A stretch of 64,000 nucleotides of DNA from Oscillospiraceae bacterium (GCA_015067935.1 SVLL01000001.1:53439-117438); one strand, 5' to 3'. Positions 28,292 through 36,568 are shown, counted from the stretch's first letter. Made by a program: numbers and translations. Notes: generated by a model not told the origin, from the sequence alone.

Positions 28292-28726
28292 TTATTCCTG
28301 CGTTACCGGTGTGACAAAGGCCTTTACGCCTTCAATTTTGTCCACCTGTACCAGCGTACCGGCAGGAATGTTTTCACCGGAAGAGCTCCGGGCGGTCCAT
28401 TCCATTGCACCCAGCTTCACCTGACCCCGGGCATTGAGATTGTCGATCTCCGCGGTTACCAGCCCCTGAGAACCGATGACGCTGTCCACATTGGTTTTGG
28501 TGATTTTGGGTGTGAAGTACTTTCTGGCCAGCGGGCGAAGGGATGCCAGCAGCGCAATGGAAACCACGAAGAAGATCACTGCCTGCAGCCAAAGCTCTGC
28601 ACCGCACAGCGTGGCAATCAATGCAGCCAGCGCACCGGCACCGAACCACAGCGACACCATCGTGACCGTCTGGGATTCCACAGCCAAAAAAAGGACCATA
28701 AGTATCAGCCAGATAAACATATCCAT
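28292..28726 (-). CDS. NfeD-family membrane protein
   Basis: A 144-aa short NfeD. Hydrophobic helices occupy about residues 1-70 (MFIWLILMVLFLAVESQTV, GAGALAALIATLCGAELWLQ, AVIFFVVSIALLASL), and a C-terminal OB-fold-like domain follows (GSQGLVTAEIDNLNARGQVK to GTLVQVDKIEGVKAFVTPV). The combination NfeD-SPFH is a recurrent bacterial pair linked to membrane integrity. It is the first gene of the operon, with a clear promoter directly upstream. Confidence 0.92.
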   Translation of the reverse strand: MDMFIWLILMVLFLAVESQTVTMVSLWFGAGALAALIATLCGAELWLQAVIFFVVSIALLASLRPLARKYFTPKITKTNVDSVIGSQGLVTAEIDNLNARGQVKLGAMEWTARSSSGENIPAGTLVQVDKIEGVKAFVTPVTQE

Positions 28727-28754
28727 TGGGAAAGCCTCCTTTCTTTCTATTTAT

Positions 28755-28783
28755 ATTATAACAAAACCTGCAAATGTTGTAAA
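28755..28783 (-). promoter_or_regulatory. nfeD operon promoter
   Basis: Minus-strand -35 TTTACA (28783-28778), 17-bp spacer, perfect -10 TATAAT (28760-28755), about 30 bp before the start with an AAAGGAGG site between. Confidence 0.85.
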
Positions 28784-28877
28784 GTAAAAAAGATGTAAAG
28801 AATTCCTTTTTACCAATGGAACGCAAAAGCACCCCGTTTTTCGCAAGAGCTTTCGTCAAATGCGCACGCAGCATAGC

Positions 28878-29016
28878 TTGGCCCCTTCTGCGGAGGGGGC
28901 TGTCAAAAATCTCTGATTTTTGACTGGGGGAGAGAAAGAAAGTAGTTTCATATCTCTCCCTCCGTCATTTGCGCATTCTTCGCAAATGCCGCCTCCCTCC
29001 TCAGAGGGAGGCAAGG
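28878..29016. repeat. Family C repeat, copy C2
   Basis: TTGGCCCCTTCTGCGGAGGGGGC, AAAATCTCTGATTTTTGACT, GGGGGAGAGA...TCTCTCCCTCCG, GCGCATTCTTCGCAAATGC and GCCTCCCTCCTCAGAGGGAGGC. It fills most of 28784-29031. Confidence 0.85.
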
Positions 29017-29031
29017 GGAAAACGAAAAAAT

Positions 29032-29056
29032 GAGCCGTTCCGAATCGGAACGGCTC
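29032..29056 (-). terminator. Terminator of the DUF4364 gene
   Basis: GAGCCGTTCCGA-A-TCGGAACGGCTC, followed on the minus strand by a T run, 12 bp past the stop. Confidence 0.9.
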
Positions 29057-29067
29057 TGCTTATTTCG

Positions 29068-29610
29068 TTAATCGTCCAGGGATTCTTCCTCGTCCAGAAG
29101 AACCGTCATCACCAGATTGTACACATCCTCCGCCTTCTTTTCGAAAAGCTTGCTCAGCCGCACAGCCTGCCGCTGATTGGGGGCCATCAGCTCCAGTGTC
29201 ATCAGGTTGCCGGATTCATCGTCCAGCGACAAAATGACGGAGGCGTCCCCACCCTCCCGGGGGATGATCTGAGTCTTGACAAAGCTGCTGCGGCGAAGCT
29301 GCCGATTAAAACGGACAACGGCGTTTTCCGCTCTCTGCTTAACGGTGTAAGCGATGGAATCGGCAGTCAGTGCGGCGGTTTCGCGCCCCTTTTCGGTGAT
29401 TTCGTAACGGTCATCCTCCAATGCCTTCAGGTGCCCGGTGGTCACCATTTCCGGAATGGCGGTACACACATCAAAATAGCTCAGGCACTCGTCCTGATAG
29501 CACAGTTCGTAAATCTCCTGACTGGTCATCGGATAGCTGCTCCGGGATGCCACGAACAGAATCAGAACTTTTACATCCAGCATATCGTGAATAAAGCCAA
29601 GTCTTTGCAT
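29068..29610 (-). CDS. DUF4364 family protein
   Basis: A 180-aa protein. I use the second Met (29610, MQRLGFIHDMLDVKVLILFV) because GAGGAG then sits seven bases upstream. It has an N-terminal winged-helix-like part (MTSQEIYELCYQDECLSYFD, DDRYEITEKGRETA) and a C-terminal domain with ASVILSLDDESGNLMTLELM. DUF4364 is a family largely confined to Clostridia, probably a transcription regulator from its fold; no target is known. It is a single-gene unit with its own promoter and terminator. Confidence 0.88.
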   Translation of the reverse strand: MQRLGFIHDMLDVKVLILFVASRSSYPMTSQEIYELCYQDECLSYFDVCTAIPEMVTTGHLKALEDDRYEITEKGRETAALTADSIAYTVKQRAENAVVRFNRQLRRSSFVKTQIIPREGGDASVILSLDDESGNLMTLELMAPNQRQAVRLSKLFEKKAEDVYNLVMTVLLDEEESLDD

Positions 29611-29638
29611 AGTCATTCTCCTCTTTTATTCTGCCCTT

Positions 29639-29667
29639 ATTATAGCCGAAAAAGTGGAAAAAAGCAA
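29639..29667 (-). promoter_or_regulatory. DUF4364 gene promoter
   Basis: Minus-strand -35 TTGCTT (29667-29662), 17-bp spacer, perfect -10 TATAAT (29644-29639). Confidence 0.75.
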
Positions 29668-29776
29668 GCACATTCAGCACCTTTTCCACATATTCTGGAG
29701 TAAAAGTCTTGTTGCCATATACCCTCCCCCGGGGGAAGGTATGGCGGTGCGGTAATAATCAAGAAAGGGTGATTTT

Positions 29777-30457
29777 ATGGATAGCATAACGATTTTTCCC
29801 ATAGGTGACAGCCCGGCAGTGGAATGTGCAGCCCGTTACTTGGCATCCGAGGGGATTGCCACAGATGAGGAAAATGCCACCCATCTGCTTTTTAATACAC
29901 CCACAAAACCGGTGGATCTGGGATGGATTTCGCCAAATACCACCGTTATCGGCGGAAATCTGGATTGGCTTCCCCCGGTATTTCCCCGATTGGATTTGCT
30001 CCGTGACGAAAAGTATGTGGCGGAAAACGCCCATTTAACGGCGGATTGTGCCGTCCGCCTTTTGGGACAGCATCTGCCCTGCGCGTTCCGCGCTTGTCCG
30101 GTGCTGATCATCGGCTGGGGGCGCATCGGGAAATGCCTTGCAGCGATGCTGAAAACTCTGGATGCAAGGGTGTCCGTGGCGGCACGGAAAAGCACGGATC
30201 TGGCGATGCTCAGCGCATTGGGCTTTGATGGGGTTTCTGAAATCCGGCCGGAGCAGTACCGAGCCATCATAAACACCGCTCCGGCCCCGGTGCTGGGTGC
30301 GGGGGATGGCTTGCGCATTGACCTTGCATCCCAAAAGGGAATCGCCGGGGAGAATGTAATCTGGGCCCGGGGCTTACCGGGGAAAATGCTCCCAGAAAGC
30401 AGCGGAAAATTGATTGCCGAGGCGATTGTGCGCCATTTGAGGGAGGAAGAAAAATGA
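29777..30457 (+). CDS. dpaA: Dipicolinate synthase subunit A (short form)
   Basis: A 226-aa Rossmann-fold protein. With DpaB it converts dihydrodipicolinate to dipicolinic acid, the spore-core chelator, in the mother cell. The nucleotide-binding loop is VLIIGWGRIGKCLAAMLKTL (about residue 108), followed by VSVAARKSTDLAMLSALGFD and IINTAPAPVLG. As I recall B. subtilis DpaA is near 297 aa, so this one is about 70 aa shorter, chiefly in the N-terminal part. It overlaps dpaB by four bases (ATGA). The weak AAGGGTG site precedes the start. Confidence 0.88.
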   Translation: MDSITIFPIGDSPAVECAARYLASEGIATDEENATHLLFNTPTKPVDLGWISPNTTVIGGNLDWLPPVFPRLDLLRDEKYVAENAHLTADCAVRLLGQHLPCAFRACPVLIIGWGRIGKCLAAMLKTLDARVSVAARKSTDLAMLSALGFDGVSEIRPEQYRAIINTAPAPVLGAGDGLRIDLASQKGIAGENVIWARGLPGKMLPESSGKLIAEAIVRHLREEEK

Positions 30458-31020
30458 CGGTCGGATTTGCCCTATGCGGTTCTTTTTGTACCTTTTCTCA
30501 GGTTTTCCCCGTCATGGAACAGCTGGCGCAGGATCACAAGCTGATCCCCATTCTGTCTCCGGTGGTCTGCTCCGTCAATTCCCGGTTCGGCACTGCGGCA
30601 GGGCATATTCAGAGGGTAACGGACATCTGCGGCTGCAAGCCTGTTATGACCATTCAGGAGGCGGAGCCCATCGGACCGAAAAAACTGCTGGATGCCCTGA
30701 TTATCGCCCCGTGTACGGGCAATACCCTCTCCAAGCTCTCCCACAGCGTGGCGGATACGGCGGTGACCATGGCGGCTAAGAGCCATCTGCGCAACGGAAG
30801 ACCTGTGATCGTGGCTATCTCCACCAACGATGCGCTGGCCGGTGCGGCGGAGAATATCGGCAGGCTCTTGGCGCGGAAAAACTACTATTTTGTCCCCTTC
30901 GGGCAGGATGATGCCATAAATAAACCCACCAGCCTTGTGGCGGATTTCGGACTCCTTCCCGAGACCCTGACACAAGCCCTGATGGGCAAACAAATCCAGC
31001 CGCTGTTGCTGGGGAGATGA
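30454..31020 (+). CDS. dpaB: Dipicolinate synthase subunit B
   Basis: A 188-aa flavoprotein-like subunit: VGFALCGSFCTFSQVFPVME at the N-terminus, PIGPKKLLDALIIAPCTGNT in the flavin-binding part, then MAAKSHLRNGRPVIVAISTNDAL and FGQDDAINKPTSLVADF. This matches SpoVFB/DpaB in length and motifs. Presence of dpaAB supports an endospore-forming host. No clear terminator follows; a family A repeat lies immediately downstream. Confidence 0.95.
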   Translation: MTVGFALCGSFCTFSQVFPVMEQLAQDHKLIPILSPVVCSVNSRFGTAAGHIQRVTDICGCKPVMTIQEAEPIGPKKLLDALIIAPCTGNTLSKLSHSVADTAVTMAAKSHLRNGRPVIVAISTNDALAGAAENIGRLLARKNYYFVPFGQDDAINKPTSLVADFGLLPETLTQALMGKQIQPLLLGR

Positions 31021-31052
31021 TCGTTGAAAGAATTAACGCACAATGTAAAGAA

Positions 31053-31176
31053 TATGTCATTGCGAAGCCCCAAAGGGGCTGTGGCAATCTCCTGGTAAAG
31101 CTCACCGATACTGTCTGCAGAAACAAACATCGTACCGGGAGATTCCCACGGGCCTAAAGGCCCTCGGAATGACATA
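31053..31176. repeat. Family A repeat, copy A8
   Basis: TATGTCATTGCGAAGCCC, GTGGCAATCTCC, CATCGTACCGGGAGATTCCC, CTCGGAATGACATA. The flank ACGCACAATGTAAA is shared with copy A7, so the repeat unit extends left of the palindrome. Confidence 0.9.
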
Positions 31177-31323
31177 TCGGTAGTGCATATTTGCTGTTGG
31201 GGCGGCAATCCGCCGCCCACAACCCCTCCCCCCGGGATGTTGCATAGCGCAGCATCCTCGGGGGAAGGTATTGCGGGCGTTTCGTGAATCGTCCGGTAAA
31301 TGGTACAAGGGGCGGTGGGCGTA

Positions 31324-31493
31324 CAAACCCTCCCCCGGGGGGAGGGTGGATGCCCGAAGGGCAGACGGGAGAGGAACGGCGGCAGAACAGAGCATAGGAA
31401 TAAGCCTATACAGCGGCAATCATCCAAGATTACCGCCCGCATTCCTCTTCAGTCACCGCCTTGCGGCGGCGACAGCTTCCCCCCGGGGGAAGT
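31324..31493. repeat. Family D repeat, copy D2
   Basis: Near-identical to copy D1: ACCCTCCCCCGGGGGGAGGG, GCCCGAAGGGCAGACGGGAG, AATCATCCAAGATTACCGCC, GCCTTGCGGCGGCGACAGC. A half copy (CCTCCCCCCGGGATG...TCGGGGGAAGGTA) precedes it at 31213-31271, and bare ends occur at 29719-29744 and 32188-32205. No gene is seen in 31021-31553. Confidence 0.85.
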
Positions 31494-31553
31494 AATTACG
31501 GACGAGCAATGCTCGACCCTACAAGATGCAAGCAAACGAGGTTTCGCCTTGTG

Positions 31554-32024
31554 TTATCGGATCTTTTCACCGTTGAGCACTGCTTCGATGAGCTTCTCCC
31601 CGTCGTAGCGGAGCTTCAGCAGGAAAAAGGGTGCATCCTGCCAGAGCAAATCCAGAAAGATCTGATCGCCTTCCCATTTGGGCAGGTCATTCAAAAATTC
31701 CCGGCTTACCCATTTCAGTTCACCCTCGTCGCAGTCGATGAGTTCACCCTCAAAGCCGTCGGCGGTGAACAGATACATATACTCACCCTCCCATTGCCCG
31801 GTAGTGAGGAAGGTGATGACCCCCCGGCATTTCCAGCGGGTCAATGTCAGACCGGTTTCCTCCTTTGCCTCCCGGAGCAGGCACTCGTCGGGGCTTTCTT
31901 CACCCTCAAATTTGCCGCCGATGCCGATCCACTTGTCCTGATTCAGGTCGTTCTTTTTCTTCACCCGATGGAGCATCAGTACTTCATTTCCCCGGGTGAT
32001 GTAGCATAAAGTTGTGTTGTACAT
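31554..32024 (-). CDS. NUDIX hydrolase, 8-oxo-dGTP diphosphatase type
   Basis: A 156-aa enzyme hydrolysing nucleoside diphosphate derivatives. The start at 32024 (MYNTTLCYITRGNEVLMLHR) follows an AGGAGG site; the track start is inside a family B repeat. The Nudix box is GGKFEGEESPDECLLREAKEETGL, complete with the REAKEE metal ligands. KKKNDLNQDKWIGIGGKFE resembles the MTH1/MutT-like group that sanitises oxidised nucleotides. Substrate is inferred from that resemblance. Confidence 0.9.
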   Translation of the reverse strand: MYNTTLCYITRGNEVLMLHRVKKKNDLNQDKWIGIGGKFEGEESPDECLLREAKEETGLTLTRWKCRGVITFLTTGQWEGEYMYLFTADGFEGELIDCDEGELKWVSREFLNDLPKWEGDQIFLDLLWQDAPFFLLKLRYDGEKLIEAVLNGEKIR

Positions 32025-32053
32025 AGGATACCTCCTGATTCTTTGAGCAGTCC

Positions 32054-32166
32054 AAAGGCTCCCCTGTGTAAGGGGAGCTGGCAAAAATCTCTGATTTTTG
32101 CCTGAGGGGTTGTCAATCCCTCCGTCTGCCCTTCGGGCAGCCACCTCCCTTTACACAAGGGAGGCT
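32054..32166. repeat. Family B repeat, copy B5
   Basis: AAAGGCTCCCCTGTGTAAGGGGAG, AAAATCTCTGATTTTTGCCT, GAGGGGTTGTCAATCCCTCC, GCCCTTCGGGC, CTCCCTTTACACAAGGGAGGC. It lies between the NUDIX gene start and the rny terminator. Confidence 0.85.
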
Positions 32167-32210
32167 CGCGCTTTGCGCTCCGAAACACTTCCCCCGGGGA
32201 AGGTACAGAA

Positions 32211-32236
32211 ATGCCCCAACCGGGAGGTTGGGGCAT
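32211..32236 (-). terminator. RNase Y gene terminator
   Basis: ATGCCCCAACC-GGGA-GGTTGGGGCAT, a perfect stem just beyond the rny stop. Confidence 0.9.
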
Positions 32237-32241
32237 TTTGA

Positions 32242-33798
32242 TTACTTTGCGTATTCCACAGCCTTGGTTTCCCGGATGACATTGATCTTGATCTGACCGG
32301 GGTATTCCAGCTCGGCCTCGATCCGCTTTGCCATATCCCGGGCCAGCAGGATCATATTGTCCTCGGTGACCACCTCGGGCTTGACCATGATCCGCACCTC
32401 GCGGCCTGCCTGAATGGCGTAAGCCTTCTCTACGCCGGGATAAGAGCCGGTCAGCTCCTCCAGCTTCTGCAGACGGCGAATGTAGTTTTCCACATTCTCG
32501 CGGCGTGCGCCGGGACGGGCGGCAGACACAGCATCGGCAGCCTGAACCAGCACAGCGATGACGGTCTTGGGCTCCACATCCCCGTGGTGCGCCTCGATGG
32601 CATTGATGACAACGGGATTTTCCTTGTACTTCCGGGCAATGTCCGCACCCAGCTGCACATGGCTGCCCTCTACCTCGTGGTCGATGGACTTGCCCAGGTC
32701 ATGCAGCAGACCTGCACGCTTTGCCAGTGCCACATCCAAACCCAGCTCTGCGGCCATCAGGCCTGCAATGTGGGCGACCTCCATGGAGTGATTCAGCACA
32801 TTCTGACCGTAGGAGGTACGGTATTTCTGGCGACCCAGAATCTTGACCAGCTCAGGGTTGAGGTTATGCACACCGGTTTCGTAGCAGGCGCGCTCGCCCT
32901 CCTCCCGGATGGTGCGATCCACTTCCTTGCGGCTCTTTTCCACCATATCCTCGATACGGGTGGGGTGGATACGGCCGTCGGCAATCAGCTTTTCCAGAGC
33001 CAGACGGGCGATTTCCCGACGGACAGGATCGAAAGAGCTGACGGTGATGGCCTCGGGGGTATCGTCGATAATCAGATCCACGCCAGTGATGGTCTCAAGG
33101 GTGCGGATGTTCCGGCCCTCACGGCCGATGATGCGGCCCTTCATTTCGTCGTTGGGCAGAGCCACAACGGAAACGGTAGCCTCGGCGGCATGGTCGGCGG
33201 CGCAACGCTGAATGGCAATGGAGAGGATCTCCCGGGCCTTTTCGTCGGCCTCGTCCTTGAGCTGCTGCTCGATTTCCTTGATCTTGAGGGCAGTTTCGTG
33301 GCGGACATCCTCCTCCACGCTCTGCAGCAGGGTCTGCTTTGCCTGCTCCTGGGTCAGACCGGAGATAATCTCCAGCGTCTTGACCTGGGAAGCCTTGATG
33401 GCATCCACCTCAGCCTGTGCCTCAGCCACTTTCTGCAGCTTGGCGGCCAGTTCCTCTTCCTTCTTTTCGAAGGCTTCGCTTTTCTTATCAAGGGTAGCTT
33501 CTTTTTGTTCCAGGCGTCGCTCAGTTTTGCTCAGCTCCGCGCGGCGTTCTTTGACTTCTTTTTCGTACTCTGTGCGAGATTTATGGATTTCGTCCTTGGC
33601 TTCCAGAAGCATTTCCTTCTTGCGGCTTTCGCCACTGCGGATGGCTTCGTTGATCAGACGGGTGGCCTCTGCTTCCGCAGAACCGATTTCCCGTTCAGCG
33701 ACCTTTTTGCGGTAAACGATGCCGATTCCGAAGCCGACAGCGATACCGAGAGCGGTACCAACGACGATGAGAATAATTGCAAGATACAATTCCATCAT
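32242..33798 (-). CDS. rny: Ribonuclease Y
   Basis: A 518-aa membrane-anchored endoribonuclease that starts mRNA decay in Firmicutes. The N-terminal helix is [22 protein letters not shown], a long coiled coil covers about residues 30-200 ([20 protein letters not shown]), the KH domain holds [15 protein letters not shown] and the HD domain contains the metal-binding [15 protein letters not shown]. Two adjacent ATGs (33798, 33795) follow AAAGGAGGTG; either could be used. Length is normal. Confidence 0.97.
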   Translation of the reverse strand: MMELYLAIILIVVGTALGIAVGFGIGIVYRKKVAEREIGSAEAEATRLINEAIRSGESRKKEMLLEAKDEIHKSRTEYEKEVKERRAELSKTERRLEQKEATLDKKSEAFEKKEEELAAKLQKVAEAQAEVDAIKASQVKTLEIISGLTQEQAKQTLLQSVEEDVRHETALKIKEIEQQLKDEADEKAREILSIAIQRCAADHAAEATVSVVALPNDEMKGRIIGREGRNIRTLETITGVDLIIDDTPEAITVSSFDPVRREIARLALEKLIADGRIHPTRIEDMVEKSRKEVDRTIREEGERACYETGVHNLNPELVKILGRQKYRTSYGQNVLNHSMEVAHIAGLMAAELGLDVALAKRAGLLHDLGKSIDHEVEGSHVQLGADIARKYKENPVVINAIEAHHGDVEPKTVIAVLVQAADAVSAARPGARRENVENYIRRLQKLEELTGSYPGVEKAYAIQAGREVRIMVKPEVVTEDNMILLARDMAKRIEAELEYPGQIKINVIRETKAVEYAK

Positions 33799-34131
33799 CT
33801 CTATGCGCACCTCCTTTACTGAAATGGCATGGCCATAAGGGGGTGGGCGCAATGGTCCCATGTGAAATTTGTATGAAATTGACAATTGACAGTTGACAAT
33901 TGAAAATGTCTGTAAGGTATCCGTTTTTCCAAAAACGGGAATGTAACTTCCGGGGGAAAACAGGGTCTGCAGACGATAACAAATAACGCCATGAGGCGCA
34001 AAAACGCTTAACCCGGCCTATGCCGGTTATGAATGAAACGCCGGATTTACCCAGCGTACACTATACCGTGTATCATTGTACTCGCGAAAAGCACAGTTGT
34101 CAAGCATTTTTCCACAGCTTGGCGGGAAATG

Positions 34132-34160
34132 TTGACTTTTTTTCTTCCCCGTGATAGAAT
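34132..34160 (+). promoter_or_regulatory. tRNA-Leu promoter
   Basis: -35 TTGACT, 17-bp spacer, -10 TAGAAT, about 50 bp before the tRNA. A string of TTGACAATT/AATTGTCAA motifs (34175-34210) lies between. Similar TTGACAATTG runs occur near 33880-33905. No gene is seen in 33799-34131. Confidence 0.8.
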
Positions 34161-34218
34161 ACAGCAGGCGAAAATTGACAATTATCAATTGTCCATTGTC
34201 AATTGTCCATTCATATAT

Positions 34219-34301
34219 GCGGATGTGGTGGAATTGGTAGACTCATTGGATTTAGGTTCCAACGCGCGAGCGTGCAGGTTCGAGTCCTGTCATCCGCACC
34301 A
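34219..34301 (+). tRNA. tRNA-Leu (anticodon TAG)
   Basis: Acceptor stem GCGGATG/CATCCGC, D-loop GAATTGGTA, anticodon stem TTGGA/TCCAA around TTTAGGT (anticodon TAG), an 11-nt variable arm CGCGCGAGCGT, T-loop TTCGAGT, and an encoded CCA. Its last 22 bases are repeated at 36790-36811, marking it as an integration target. Confidence 0.97.
34280..34301 (+). other. attL: Attachment-site repeat, left (inside the tRNA 3' end)
   Basis: TCGAGTCCTGTCATCCGCAC+CA, identical over 22 bp to 36790-36811. Integration at this point leaves the tRNA gene intact, as is usual for elements that use tRNA 3' ends. Confidence 0.85.
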
Positions 34302-34344
34302 AAAAAGCACGATGGTTTTGATACGAAACTATCGTGCTTTTTCT
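34302..34344 (+). terminator. tRNA-Leu terminator supplied by the island
   Basis: GCACGATGGTTT...GAAACTATCGTGC with flanking A and T runs. It replaces the original terminator now displaced to 36812-36848. Confidence 0.8.
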
Positions 34345-34397
34345 ATGTCTGTAAACCCATGCACCACAAGGGCTTTCCGCATTTGTCAGAAAGACTA

Positions 34398-34570
34398 GTT
34401 TCATTGCACCAAAATTAATTGCGCCAAAGTTCGAGTAAGAGGACTCGAACCCACCCATTTTTGCGTTAATCTAAAATCACAATGAAATTTTTTCTGTTAG
34501 TTTAGTTTCATTGTGATTGGGAAAGTTTCATCGTGGCTGGAATAGTTTCATTGTCTAAAGATAAGTTTCA
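34398..34570 (+). repeat. GTTTCA iteron array, island left end
   Basis: TTTAGTTTCATTGTG at 34501, then related 15-mers at 34521, 34541 and 34561, an exact 20-bp period (two helical turns). A further TAGTTTCATTG is at 34396 and an inverted CAATGAAAT at 34480. The array ends 54 bp before the RiPP promoter. It could bind a regulator, a replication protein or a recombinase arm domain. Confidence 0.85.
34429..34450. repeat. 8-6-8 palindrome in the island left end
   Basis: GTTCGAGT-AAGAGG-ACTCGAAC. The half-site repeats the TTCGAGT T-loop sequence found at the attachment site, in inverted pairs, resembling a recombinase core site. Confidence 0.6.
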
Positions 34571-34628
34571 TGGTGAGAGATTTTCTCTTTAGAATCTGCA
34601 AAATTCGGGCATTATCGTTTCCATGTTA

Positions 34629-34656
34629 TTGACAACTTATTGTTTTCTGATATAAT
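34629..34656 (+). promoter_or_regulatory. RiPP operon promoter
   Basis: Perfect -35 TTGACA, 16-bp spacer, perfect -10 TATAAT, giving a leader of about 80 bases before the precursor gene. An unusually strong consensus for this window. Confidence 0.85.
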
Positions 34657-34744
34657 TATATTGTATTATTGTATCAAAAACGATTCCGATATCCCTTTTA
34701 TTTTTAATACACCATACAACAAAAGATTGAGAGGAGATACAATT

Positions 34745-34942
34745 ATGTTATTGTCTGACCAATTGATGTCATTACTCGAAAAACTTATGCCTAAAAAAGC
34801 TTACGCCGTCGAGGGCGATGTCTTGTTTGCAAGCGGTTGCACCTGCTTCGGAGGATGCGGATCCGATTGTACTGGCGATTGCTCTAGCAGTTGTTCTGGA
34901 TATTGCTATAGAAGTTGCGACCACACCAGTATCAGCCATTAA
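34745..34942 (+). CDS. CXXX-repeat RiPP precursor peptide
   Basis: A 65-aa peptide, start MLLSDQLMSLLEKLMPKKAY, placed by the AGAGGAGA site; the track ORF start is upstream of it. Residues 1-31 look like a leader with an amphipathic helix (QLMSLLEKLM). The core has eight cysteines at 32, 34, 38, 42, 46, 50, 54 and 58, the last seven exactly four apart: CFGGCGSDCTGDCSSSCSGY then CYRSCDHTSISH. The spacers are small and Gly/Ser/Asp-rich. The radical SAM/SPASM gene starts 11 bp downstream. This points to a thioether- or otherwise crosslinked ribosomal peptide. I recall a CXXX-repeat maturase family annotated elsewhere, but the exact family here is not established. Confidence 0.85.
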   Translation: MLLSDQLMSLLEKLMPKKAYAVEGDVLFASGCTCFGGCGSDCTGDCSSSCSGYCYRSCDHTSISH

Positions 34943-34953
34943 GAAGGTGAACT

Positions 34954-36099
34954 ATGGCTGAGAAAATTCGCTTTTCTCCATCTATATGTTTAACTCACGA
35001 TTGCAATCTTAGTTGTATATATTGCTATCAAAGCCATTGTGTAGGCAATGTGATGAGTTTTGATACAGCTAAGCGATGCATTGACACAATATTCTCGTCA
35101 ATTCCGGTTGAATGTAGTGGTGTAGAAATTGGCTTTATTGGCGGAGAACCACTCTTAGAATTCGAGTTAATTAAACAAATAGTAGACTATGTCGCTTCTA
35201 AAAATTTCCCAGATGAGTATATATTCTTTGCGTCAACAAACGGAACTCTGTTAACCGAGGAAATGAAGTCCTGGTTCAAAGAGCATAAAGATAGGTTTGT
35301 TTTAGGGCTCAGTCTTGATGGAACACCAGAAACCCACAACTACAATCGTTGTGATTCTTATGGAAGCATAGATTTTGATTTTTTTATCAATACTTGGCCG
35401 AATCAAGGGGTCAAGATGACCTTATCAGAACATTCATTAGCTAATTTAGCTGCAAACATTAAACACATTCACTCTTTAGGATTCAAGCAAATTAGCGGAG
35501 TAAACTTATTCGAAGGAACATTTGATTGGGGCCAAGAGCGTTTCATTGATATGCTATTGCCGCAACTGACTGAATTGGTGGAATTTTATGTAGAAAATGA
35601 CGATCTGACCATCAACCAAATGTTGGATAGGCGCTTGATCCTCTGTGAAGAAAAACCTCGAAAAAAGAGGAAGTGGTGTGGTATCGGAACGGGAACACTG
35701 TTTTTTGACACCGATGGTTCGATTATGCCCTGTGCTTTCTGTACTCCTATGACATTTGATGTTTCTACTATCAGTCGAATTCGGCAGACTGACTTTTCTG
35801 TCGATAACGATTTCATCGATGATGAGTGCTTTAATGAATGCTATATGTACCCGATATGCCCATACTGTGCAGGTGCAAACTATTTGACTGAGGGTACTTT
35901 CAAGACGAGGTCAAAGAAAAAATGCAAAATCCAAAAGCTAATCACGCTTTATTCTGCAGAATTGCAAGCACGTAGGATGGTTAAAAATCCAGATAGATTT
36001 AGTGATGCTGAAAAGTACAATTTGATTAATGCAATCAAGAAGATCCGTAAACATTATTTACCTGAGTTCGTTGATATTATCGAAAAAGCATCACAGTAA
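34954..36099 (+). CDS. Radical SAM/SPASM peptide maturase
   Basis: A 381-aa enzyme predicted to crosslink the upstream precursor. The SAM-cluster motif is CNLSCIYC (C17-C21-C24), the GGE motif is FIGGEPLLEFELI, and SLDGTPETHN follows the barrel. The SPASM part has WCGIGTGTLFFDTDGSIMPC, AFC, ECFNECYMYPICPYCAGANY and a late KKCKIQK, enough cysteines for two auxiliary Fe-S clusters as in sactionine/ranthipeptide maturases. No distinct RRE domain is obvious. RBS GAAGGTG is seven bases upstream. Base composition is clearly more AT-rich than the flanking genes, consistent with transfer. Confidence 0.93.
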   Translation: MAEKIRFSPSICLTHDCNLSCIYCYQSHCVGNVMSFDTAKRCIDTIFSSIPVECSGVEIGFIGGEPLLEFELIKQIVDYVASKNFPDEYIFFASTNGTLLTEEMKSWFKEHKDRFVLGLSLDGTPETHNYNRCDSYGSIDFDFFINTWPNQGVKMTLSEHSLANLAANIKHIHSLGFKQISGVNLFEGTFDWGQERFIDMLLPQLTELVEFYVENDDLTINQMLDRRLILCEEKPRKKRKWCGIGTGTLFFDTDGSIMPCAFCTPMTFDVSTISRIRQTDFSVDNDFIDDECFNECYMYPICPYCAGANYLTEGTFKTRSKKKCKIQKLITLYSAELQARRMVKNPDRFSDAEKYNLINAIKKIRKHYLPEFVDIIEKASQ

Positions 36100-36125
36100 C
36101 CTCACTCTTCAACAAGGCAATCCCA

Positions 36126-36545
36126 ATGACAAGGAAAATTGATATGATAGTGAGTAGAACAGAGATCGCTATTAAAATTTGCTACTGTGTATACTCGGAA
36201 ACTTGCATAACTACTCAAGAAATATCATATCGTCTGCACCATTCAGATGAATATAAAAATGGCCTTTATTTTGTTTTTGATGATTCTAACCATGTAATTT
36301 ATATTGGGAAAGTCGGTCCTAGTAAAACAGCAAGTCTATATATGCGTTGTATTGGTAACGGGAAGAACGCTCACTCAAAAGAAACATGGTACACACAATA
36401 TGCGAGATATATTAAGTTCCACAAGTTCCCAAATTATTCTGACGAGCAATTGTTGCTTGCAGAGAGAATTGCTATTTTATACGAAAGACCCATCTTTAAC
36501 GATCAGCACACTGATATCGATACCCTCAAGAAATATGTATGGTAA
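36126..36545 (+). CDS. GIY-YIG domain protein of the RiPP island
   Basis: A 139-aa protein. After an N-terminal helical part (about 1-45), the domain shows GLYFVFDDSNHVIYIGKVG (GLY...YIG), an Arg in SLYMRCIGNG, and the family's late Glu and Asn in LLLAERIAILYERPIFNDQH, so the catalytic residues look intact. It lies 26 bp after the maturase gene and ends before a hairpin, so it is probably the third gene of the operon. It might nick DNA for element mobility or act in an unrelated role. The track's alternative frame 36304..36600 is a shadow. Confidence 0.8.
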   Translation: MTRKIDMIVSRTEIAIKICYCVYSETCITTQEISYRLHHSDEYKNGLYFVFDDSNHVIYIGKVGPSKTASLYMRCIGNGKNAHSKETWYTQYARYIKFHKFPNYSDEQLLLAERIAILYERPIFNDQHTDIDTLKKYVW

Positions 36546-36568
36546 CATTCAAATGACAGGTATCGGTA

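Noticed and set aside
34252-34458. Minus-strand ORF ending VRMTGLEPARSRVGT
   Set aside because: Typical false ORF across a tRNA gene.
34501-34575. Possible CRISPR array in the island
   Set aside because: The 20-bp period is too short for repeat plus spacer; the pattern fits protein-binding iterons.
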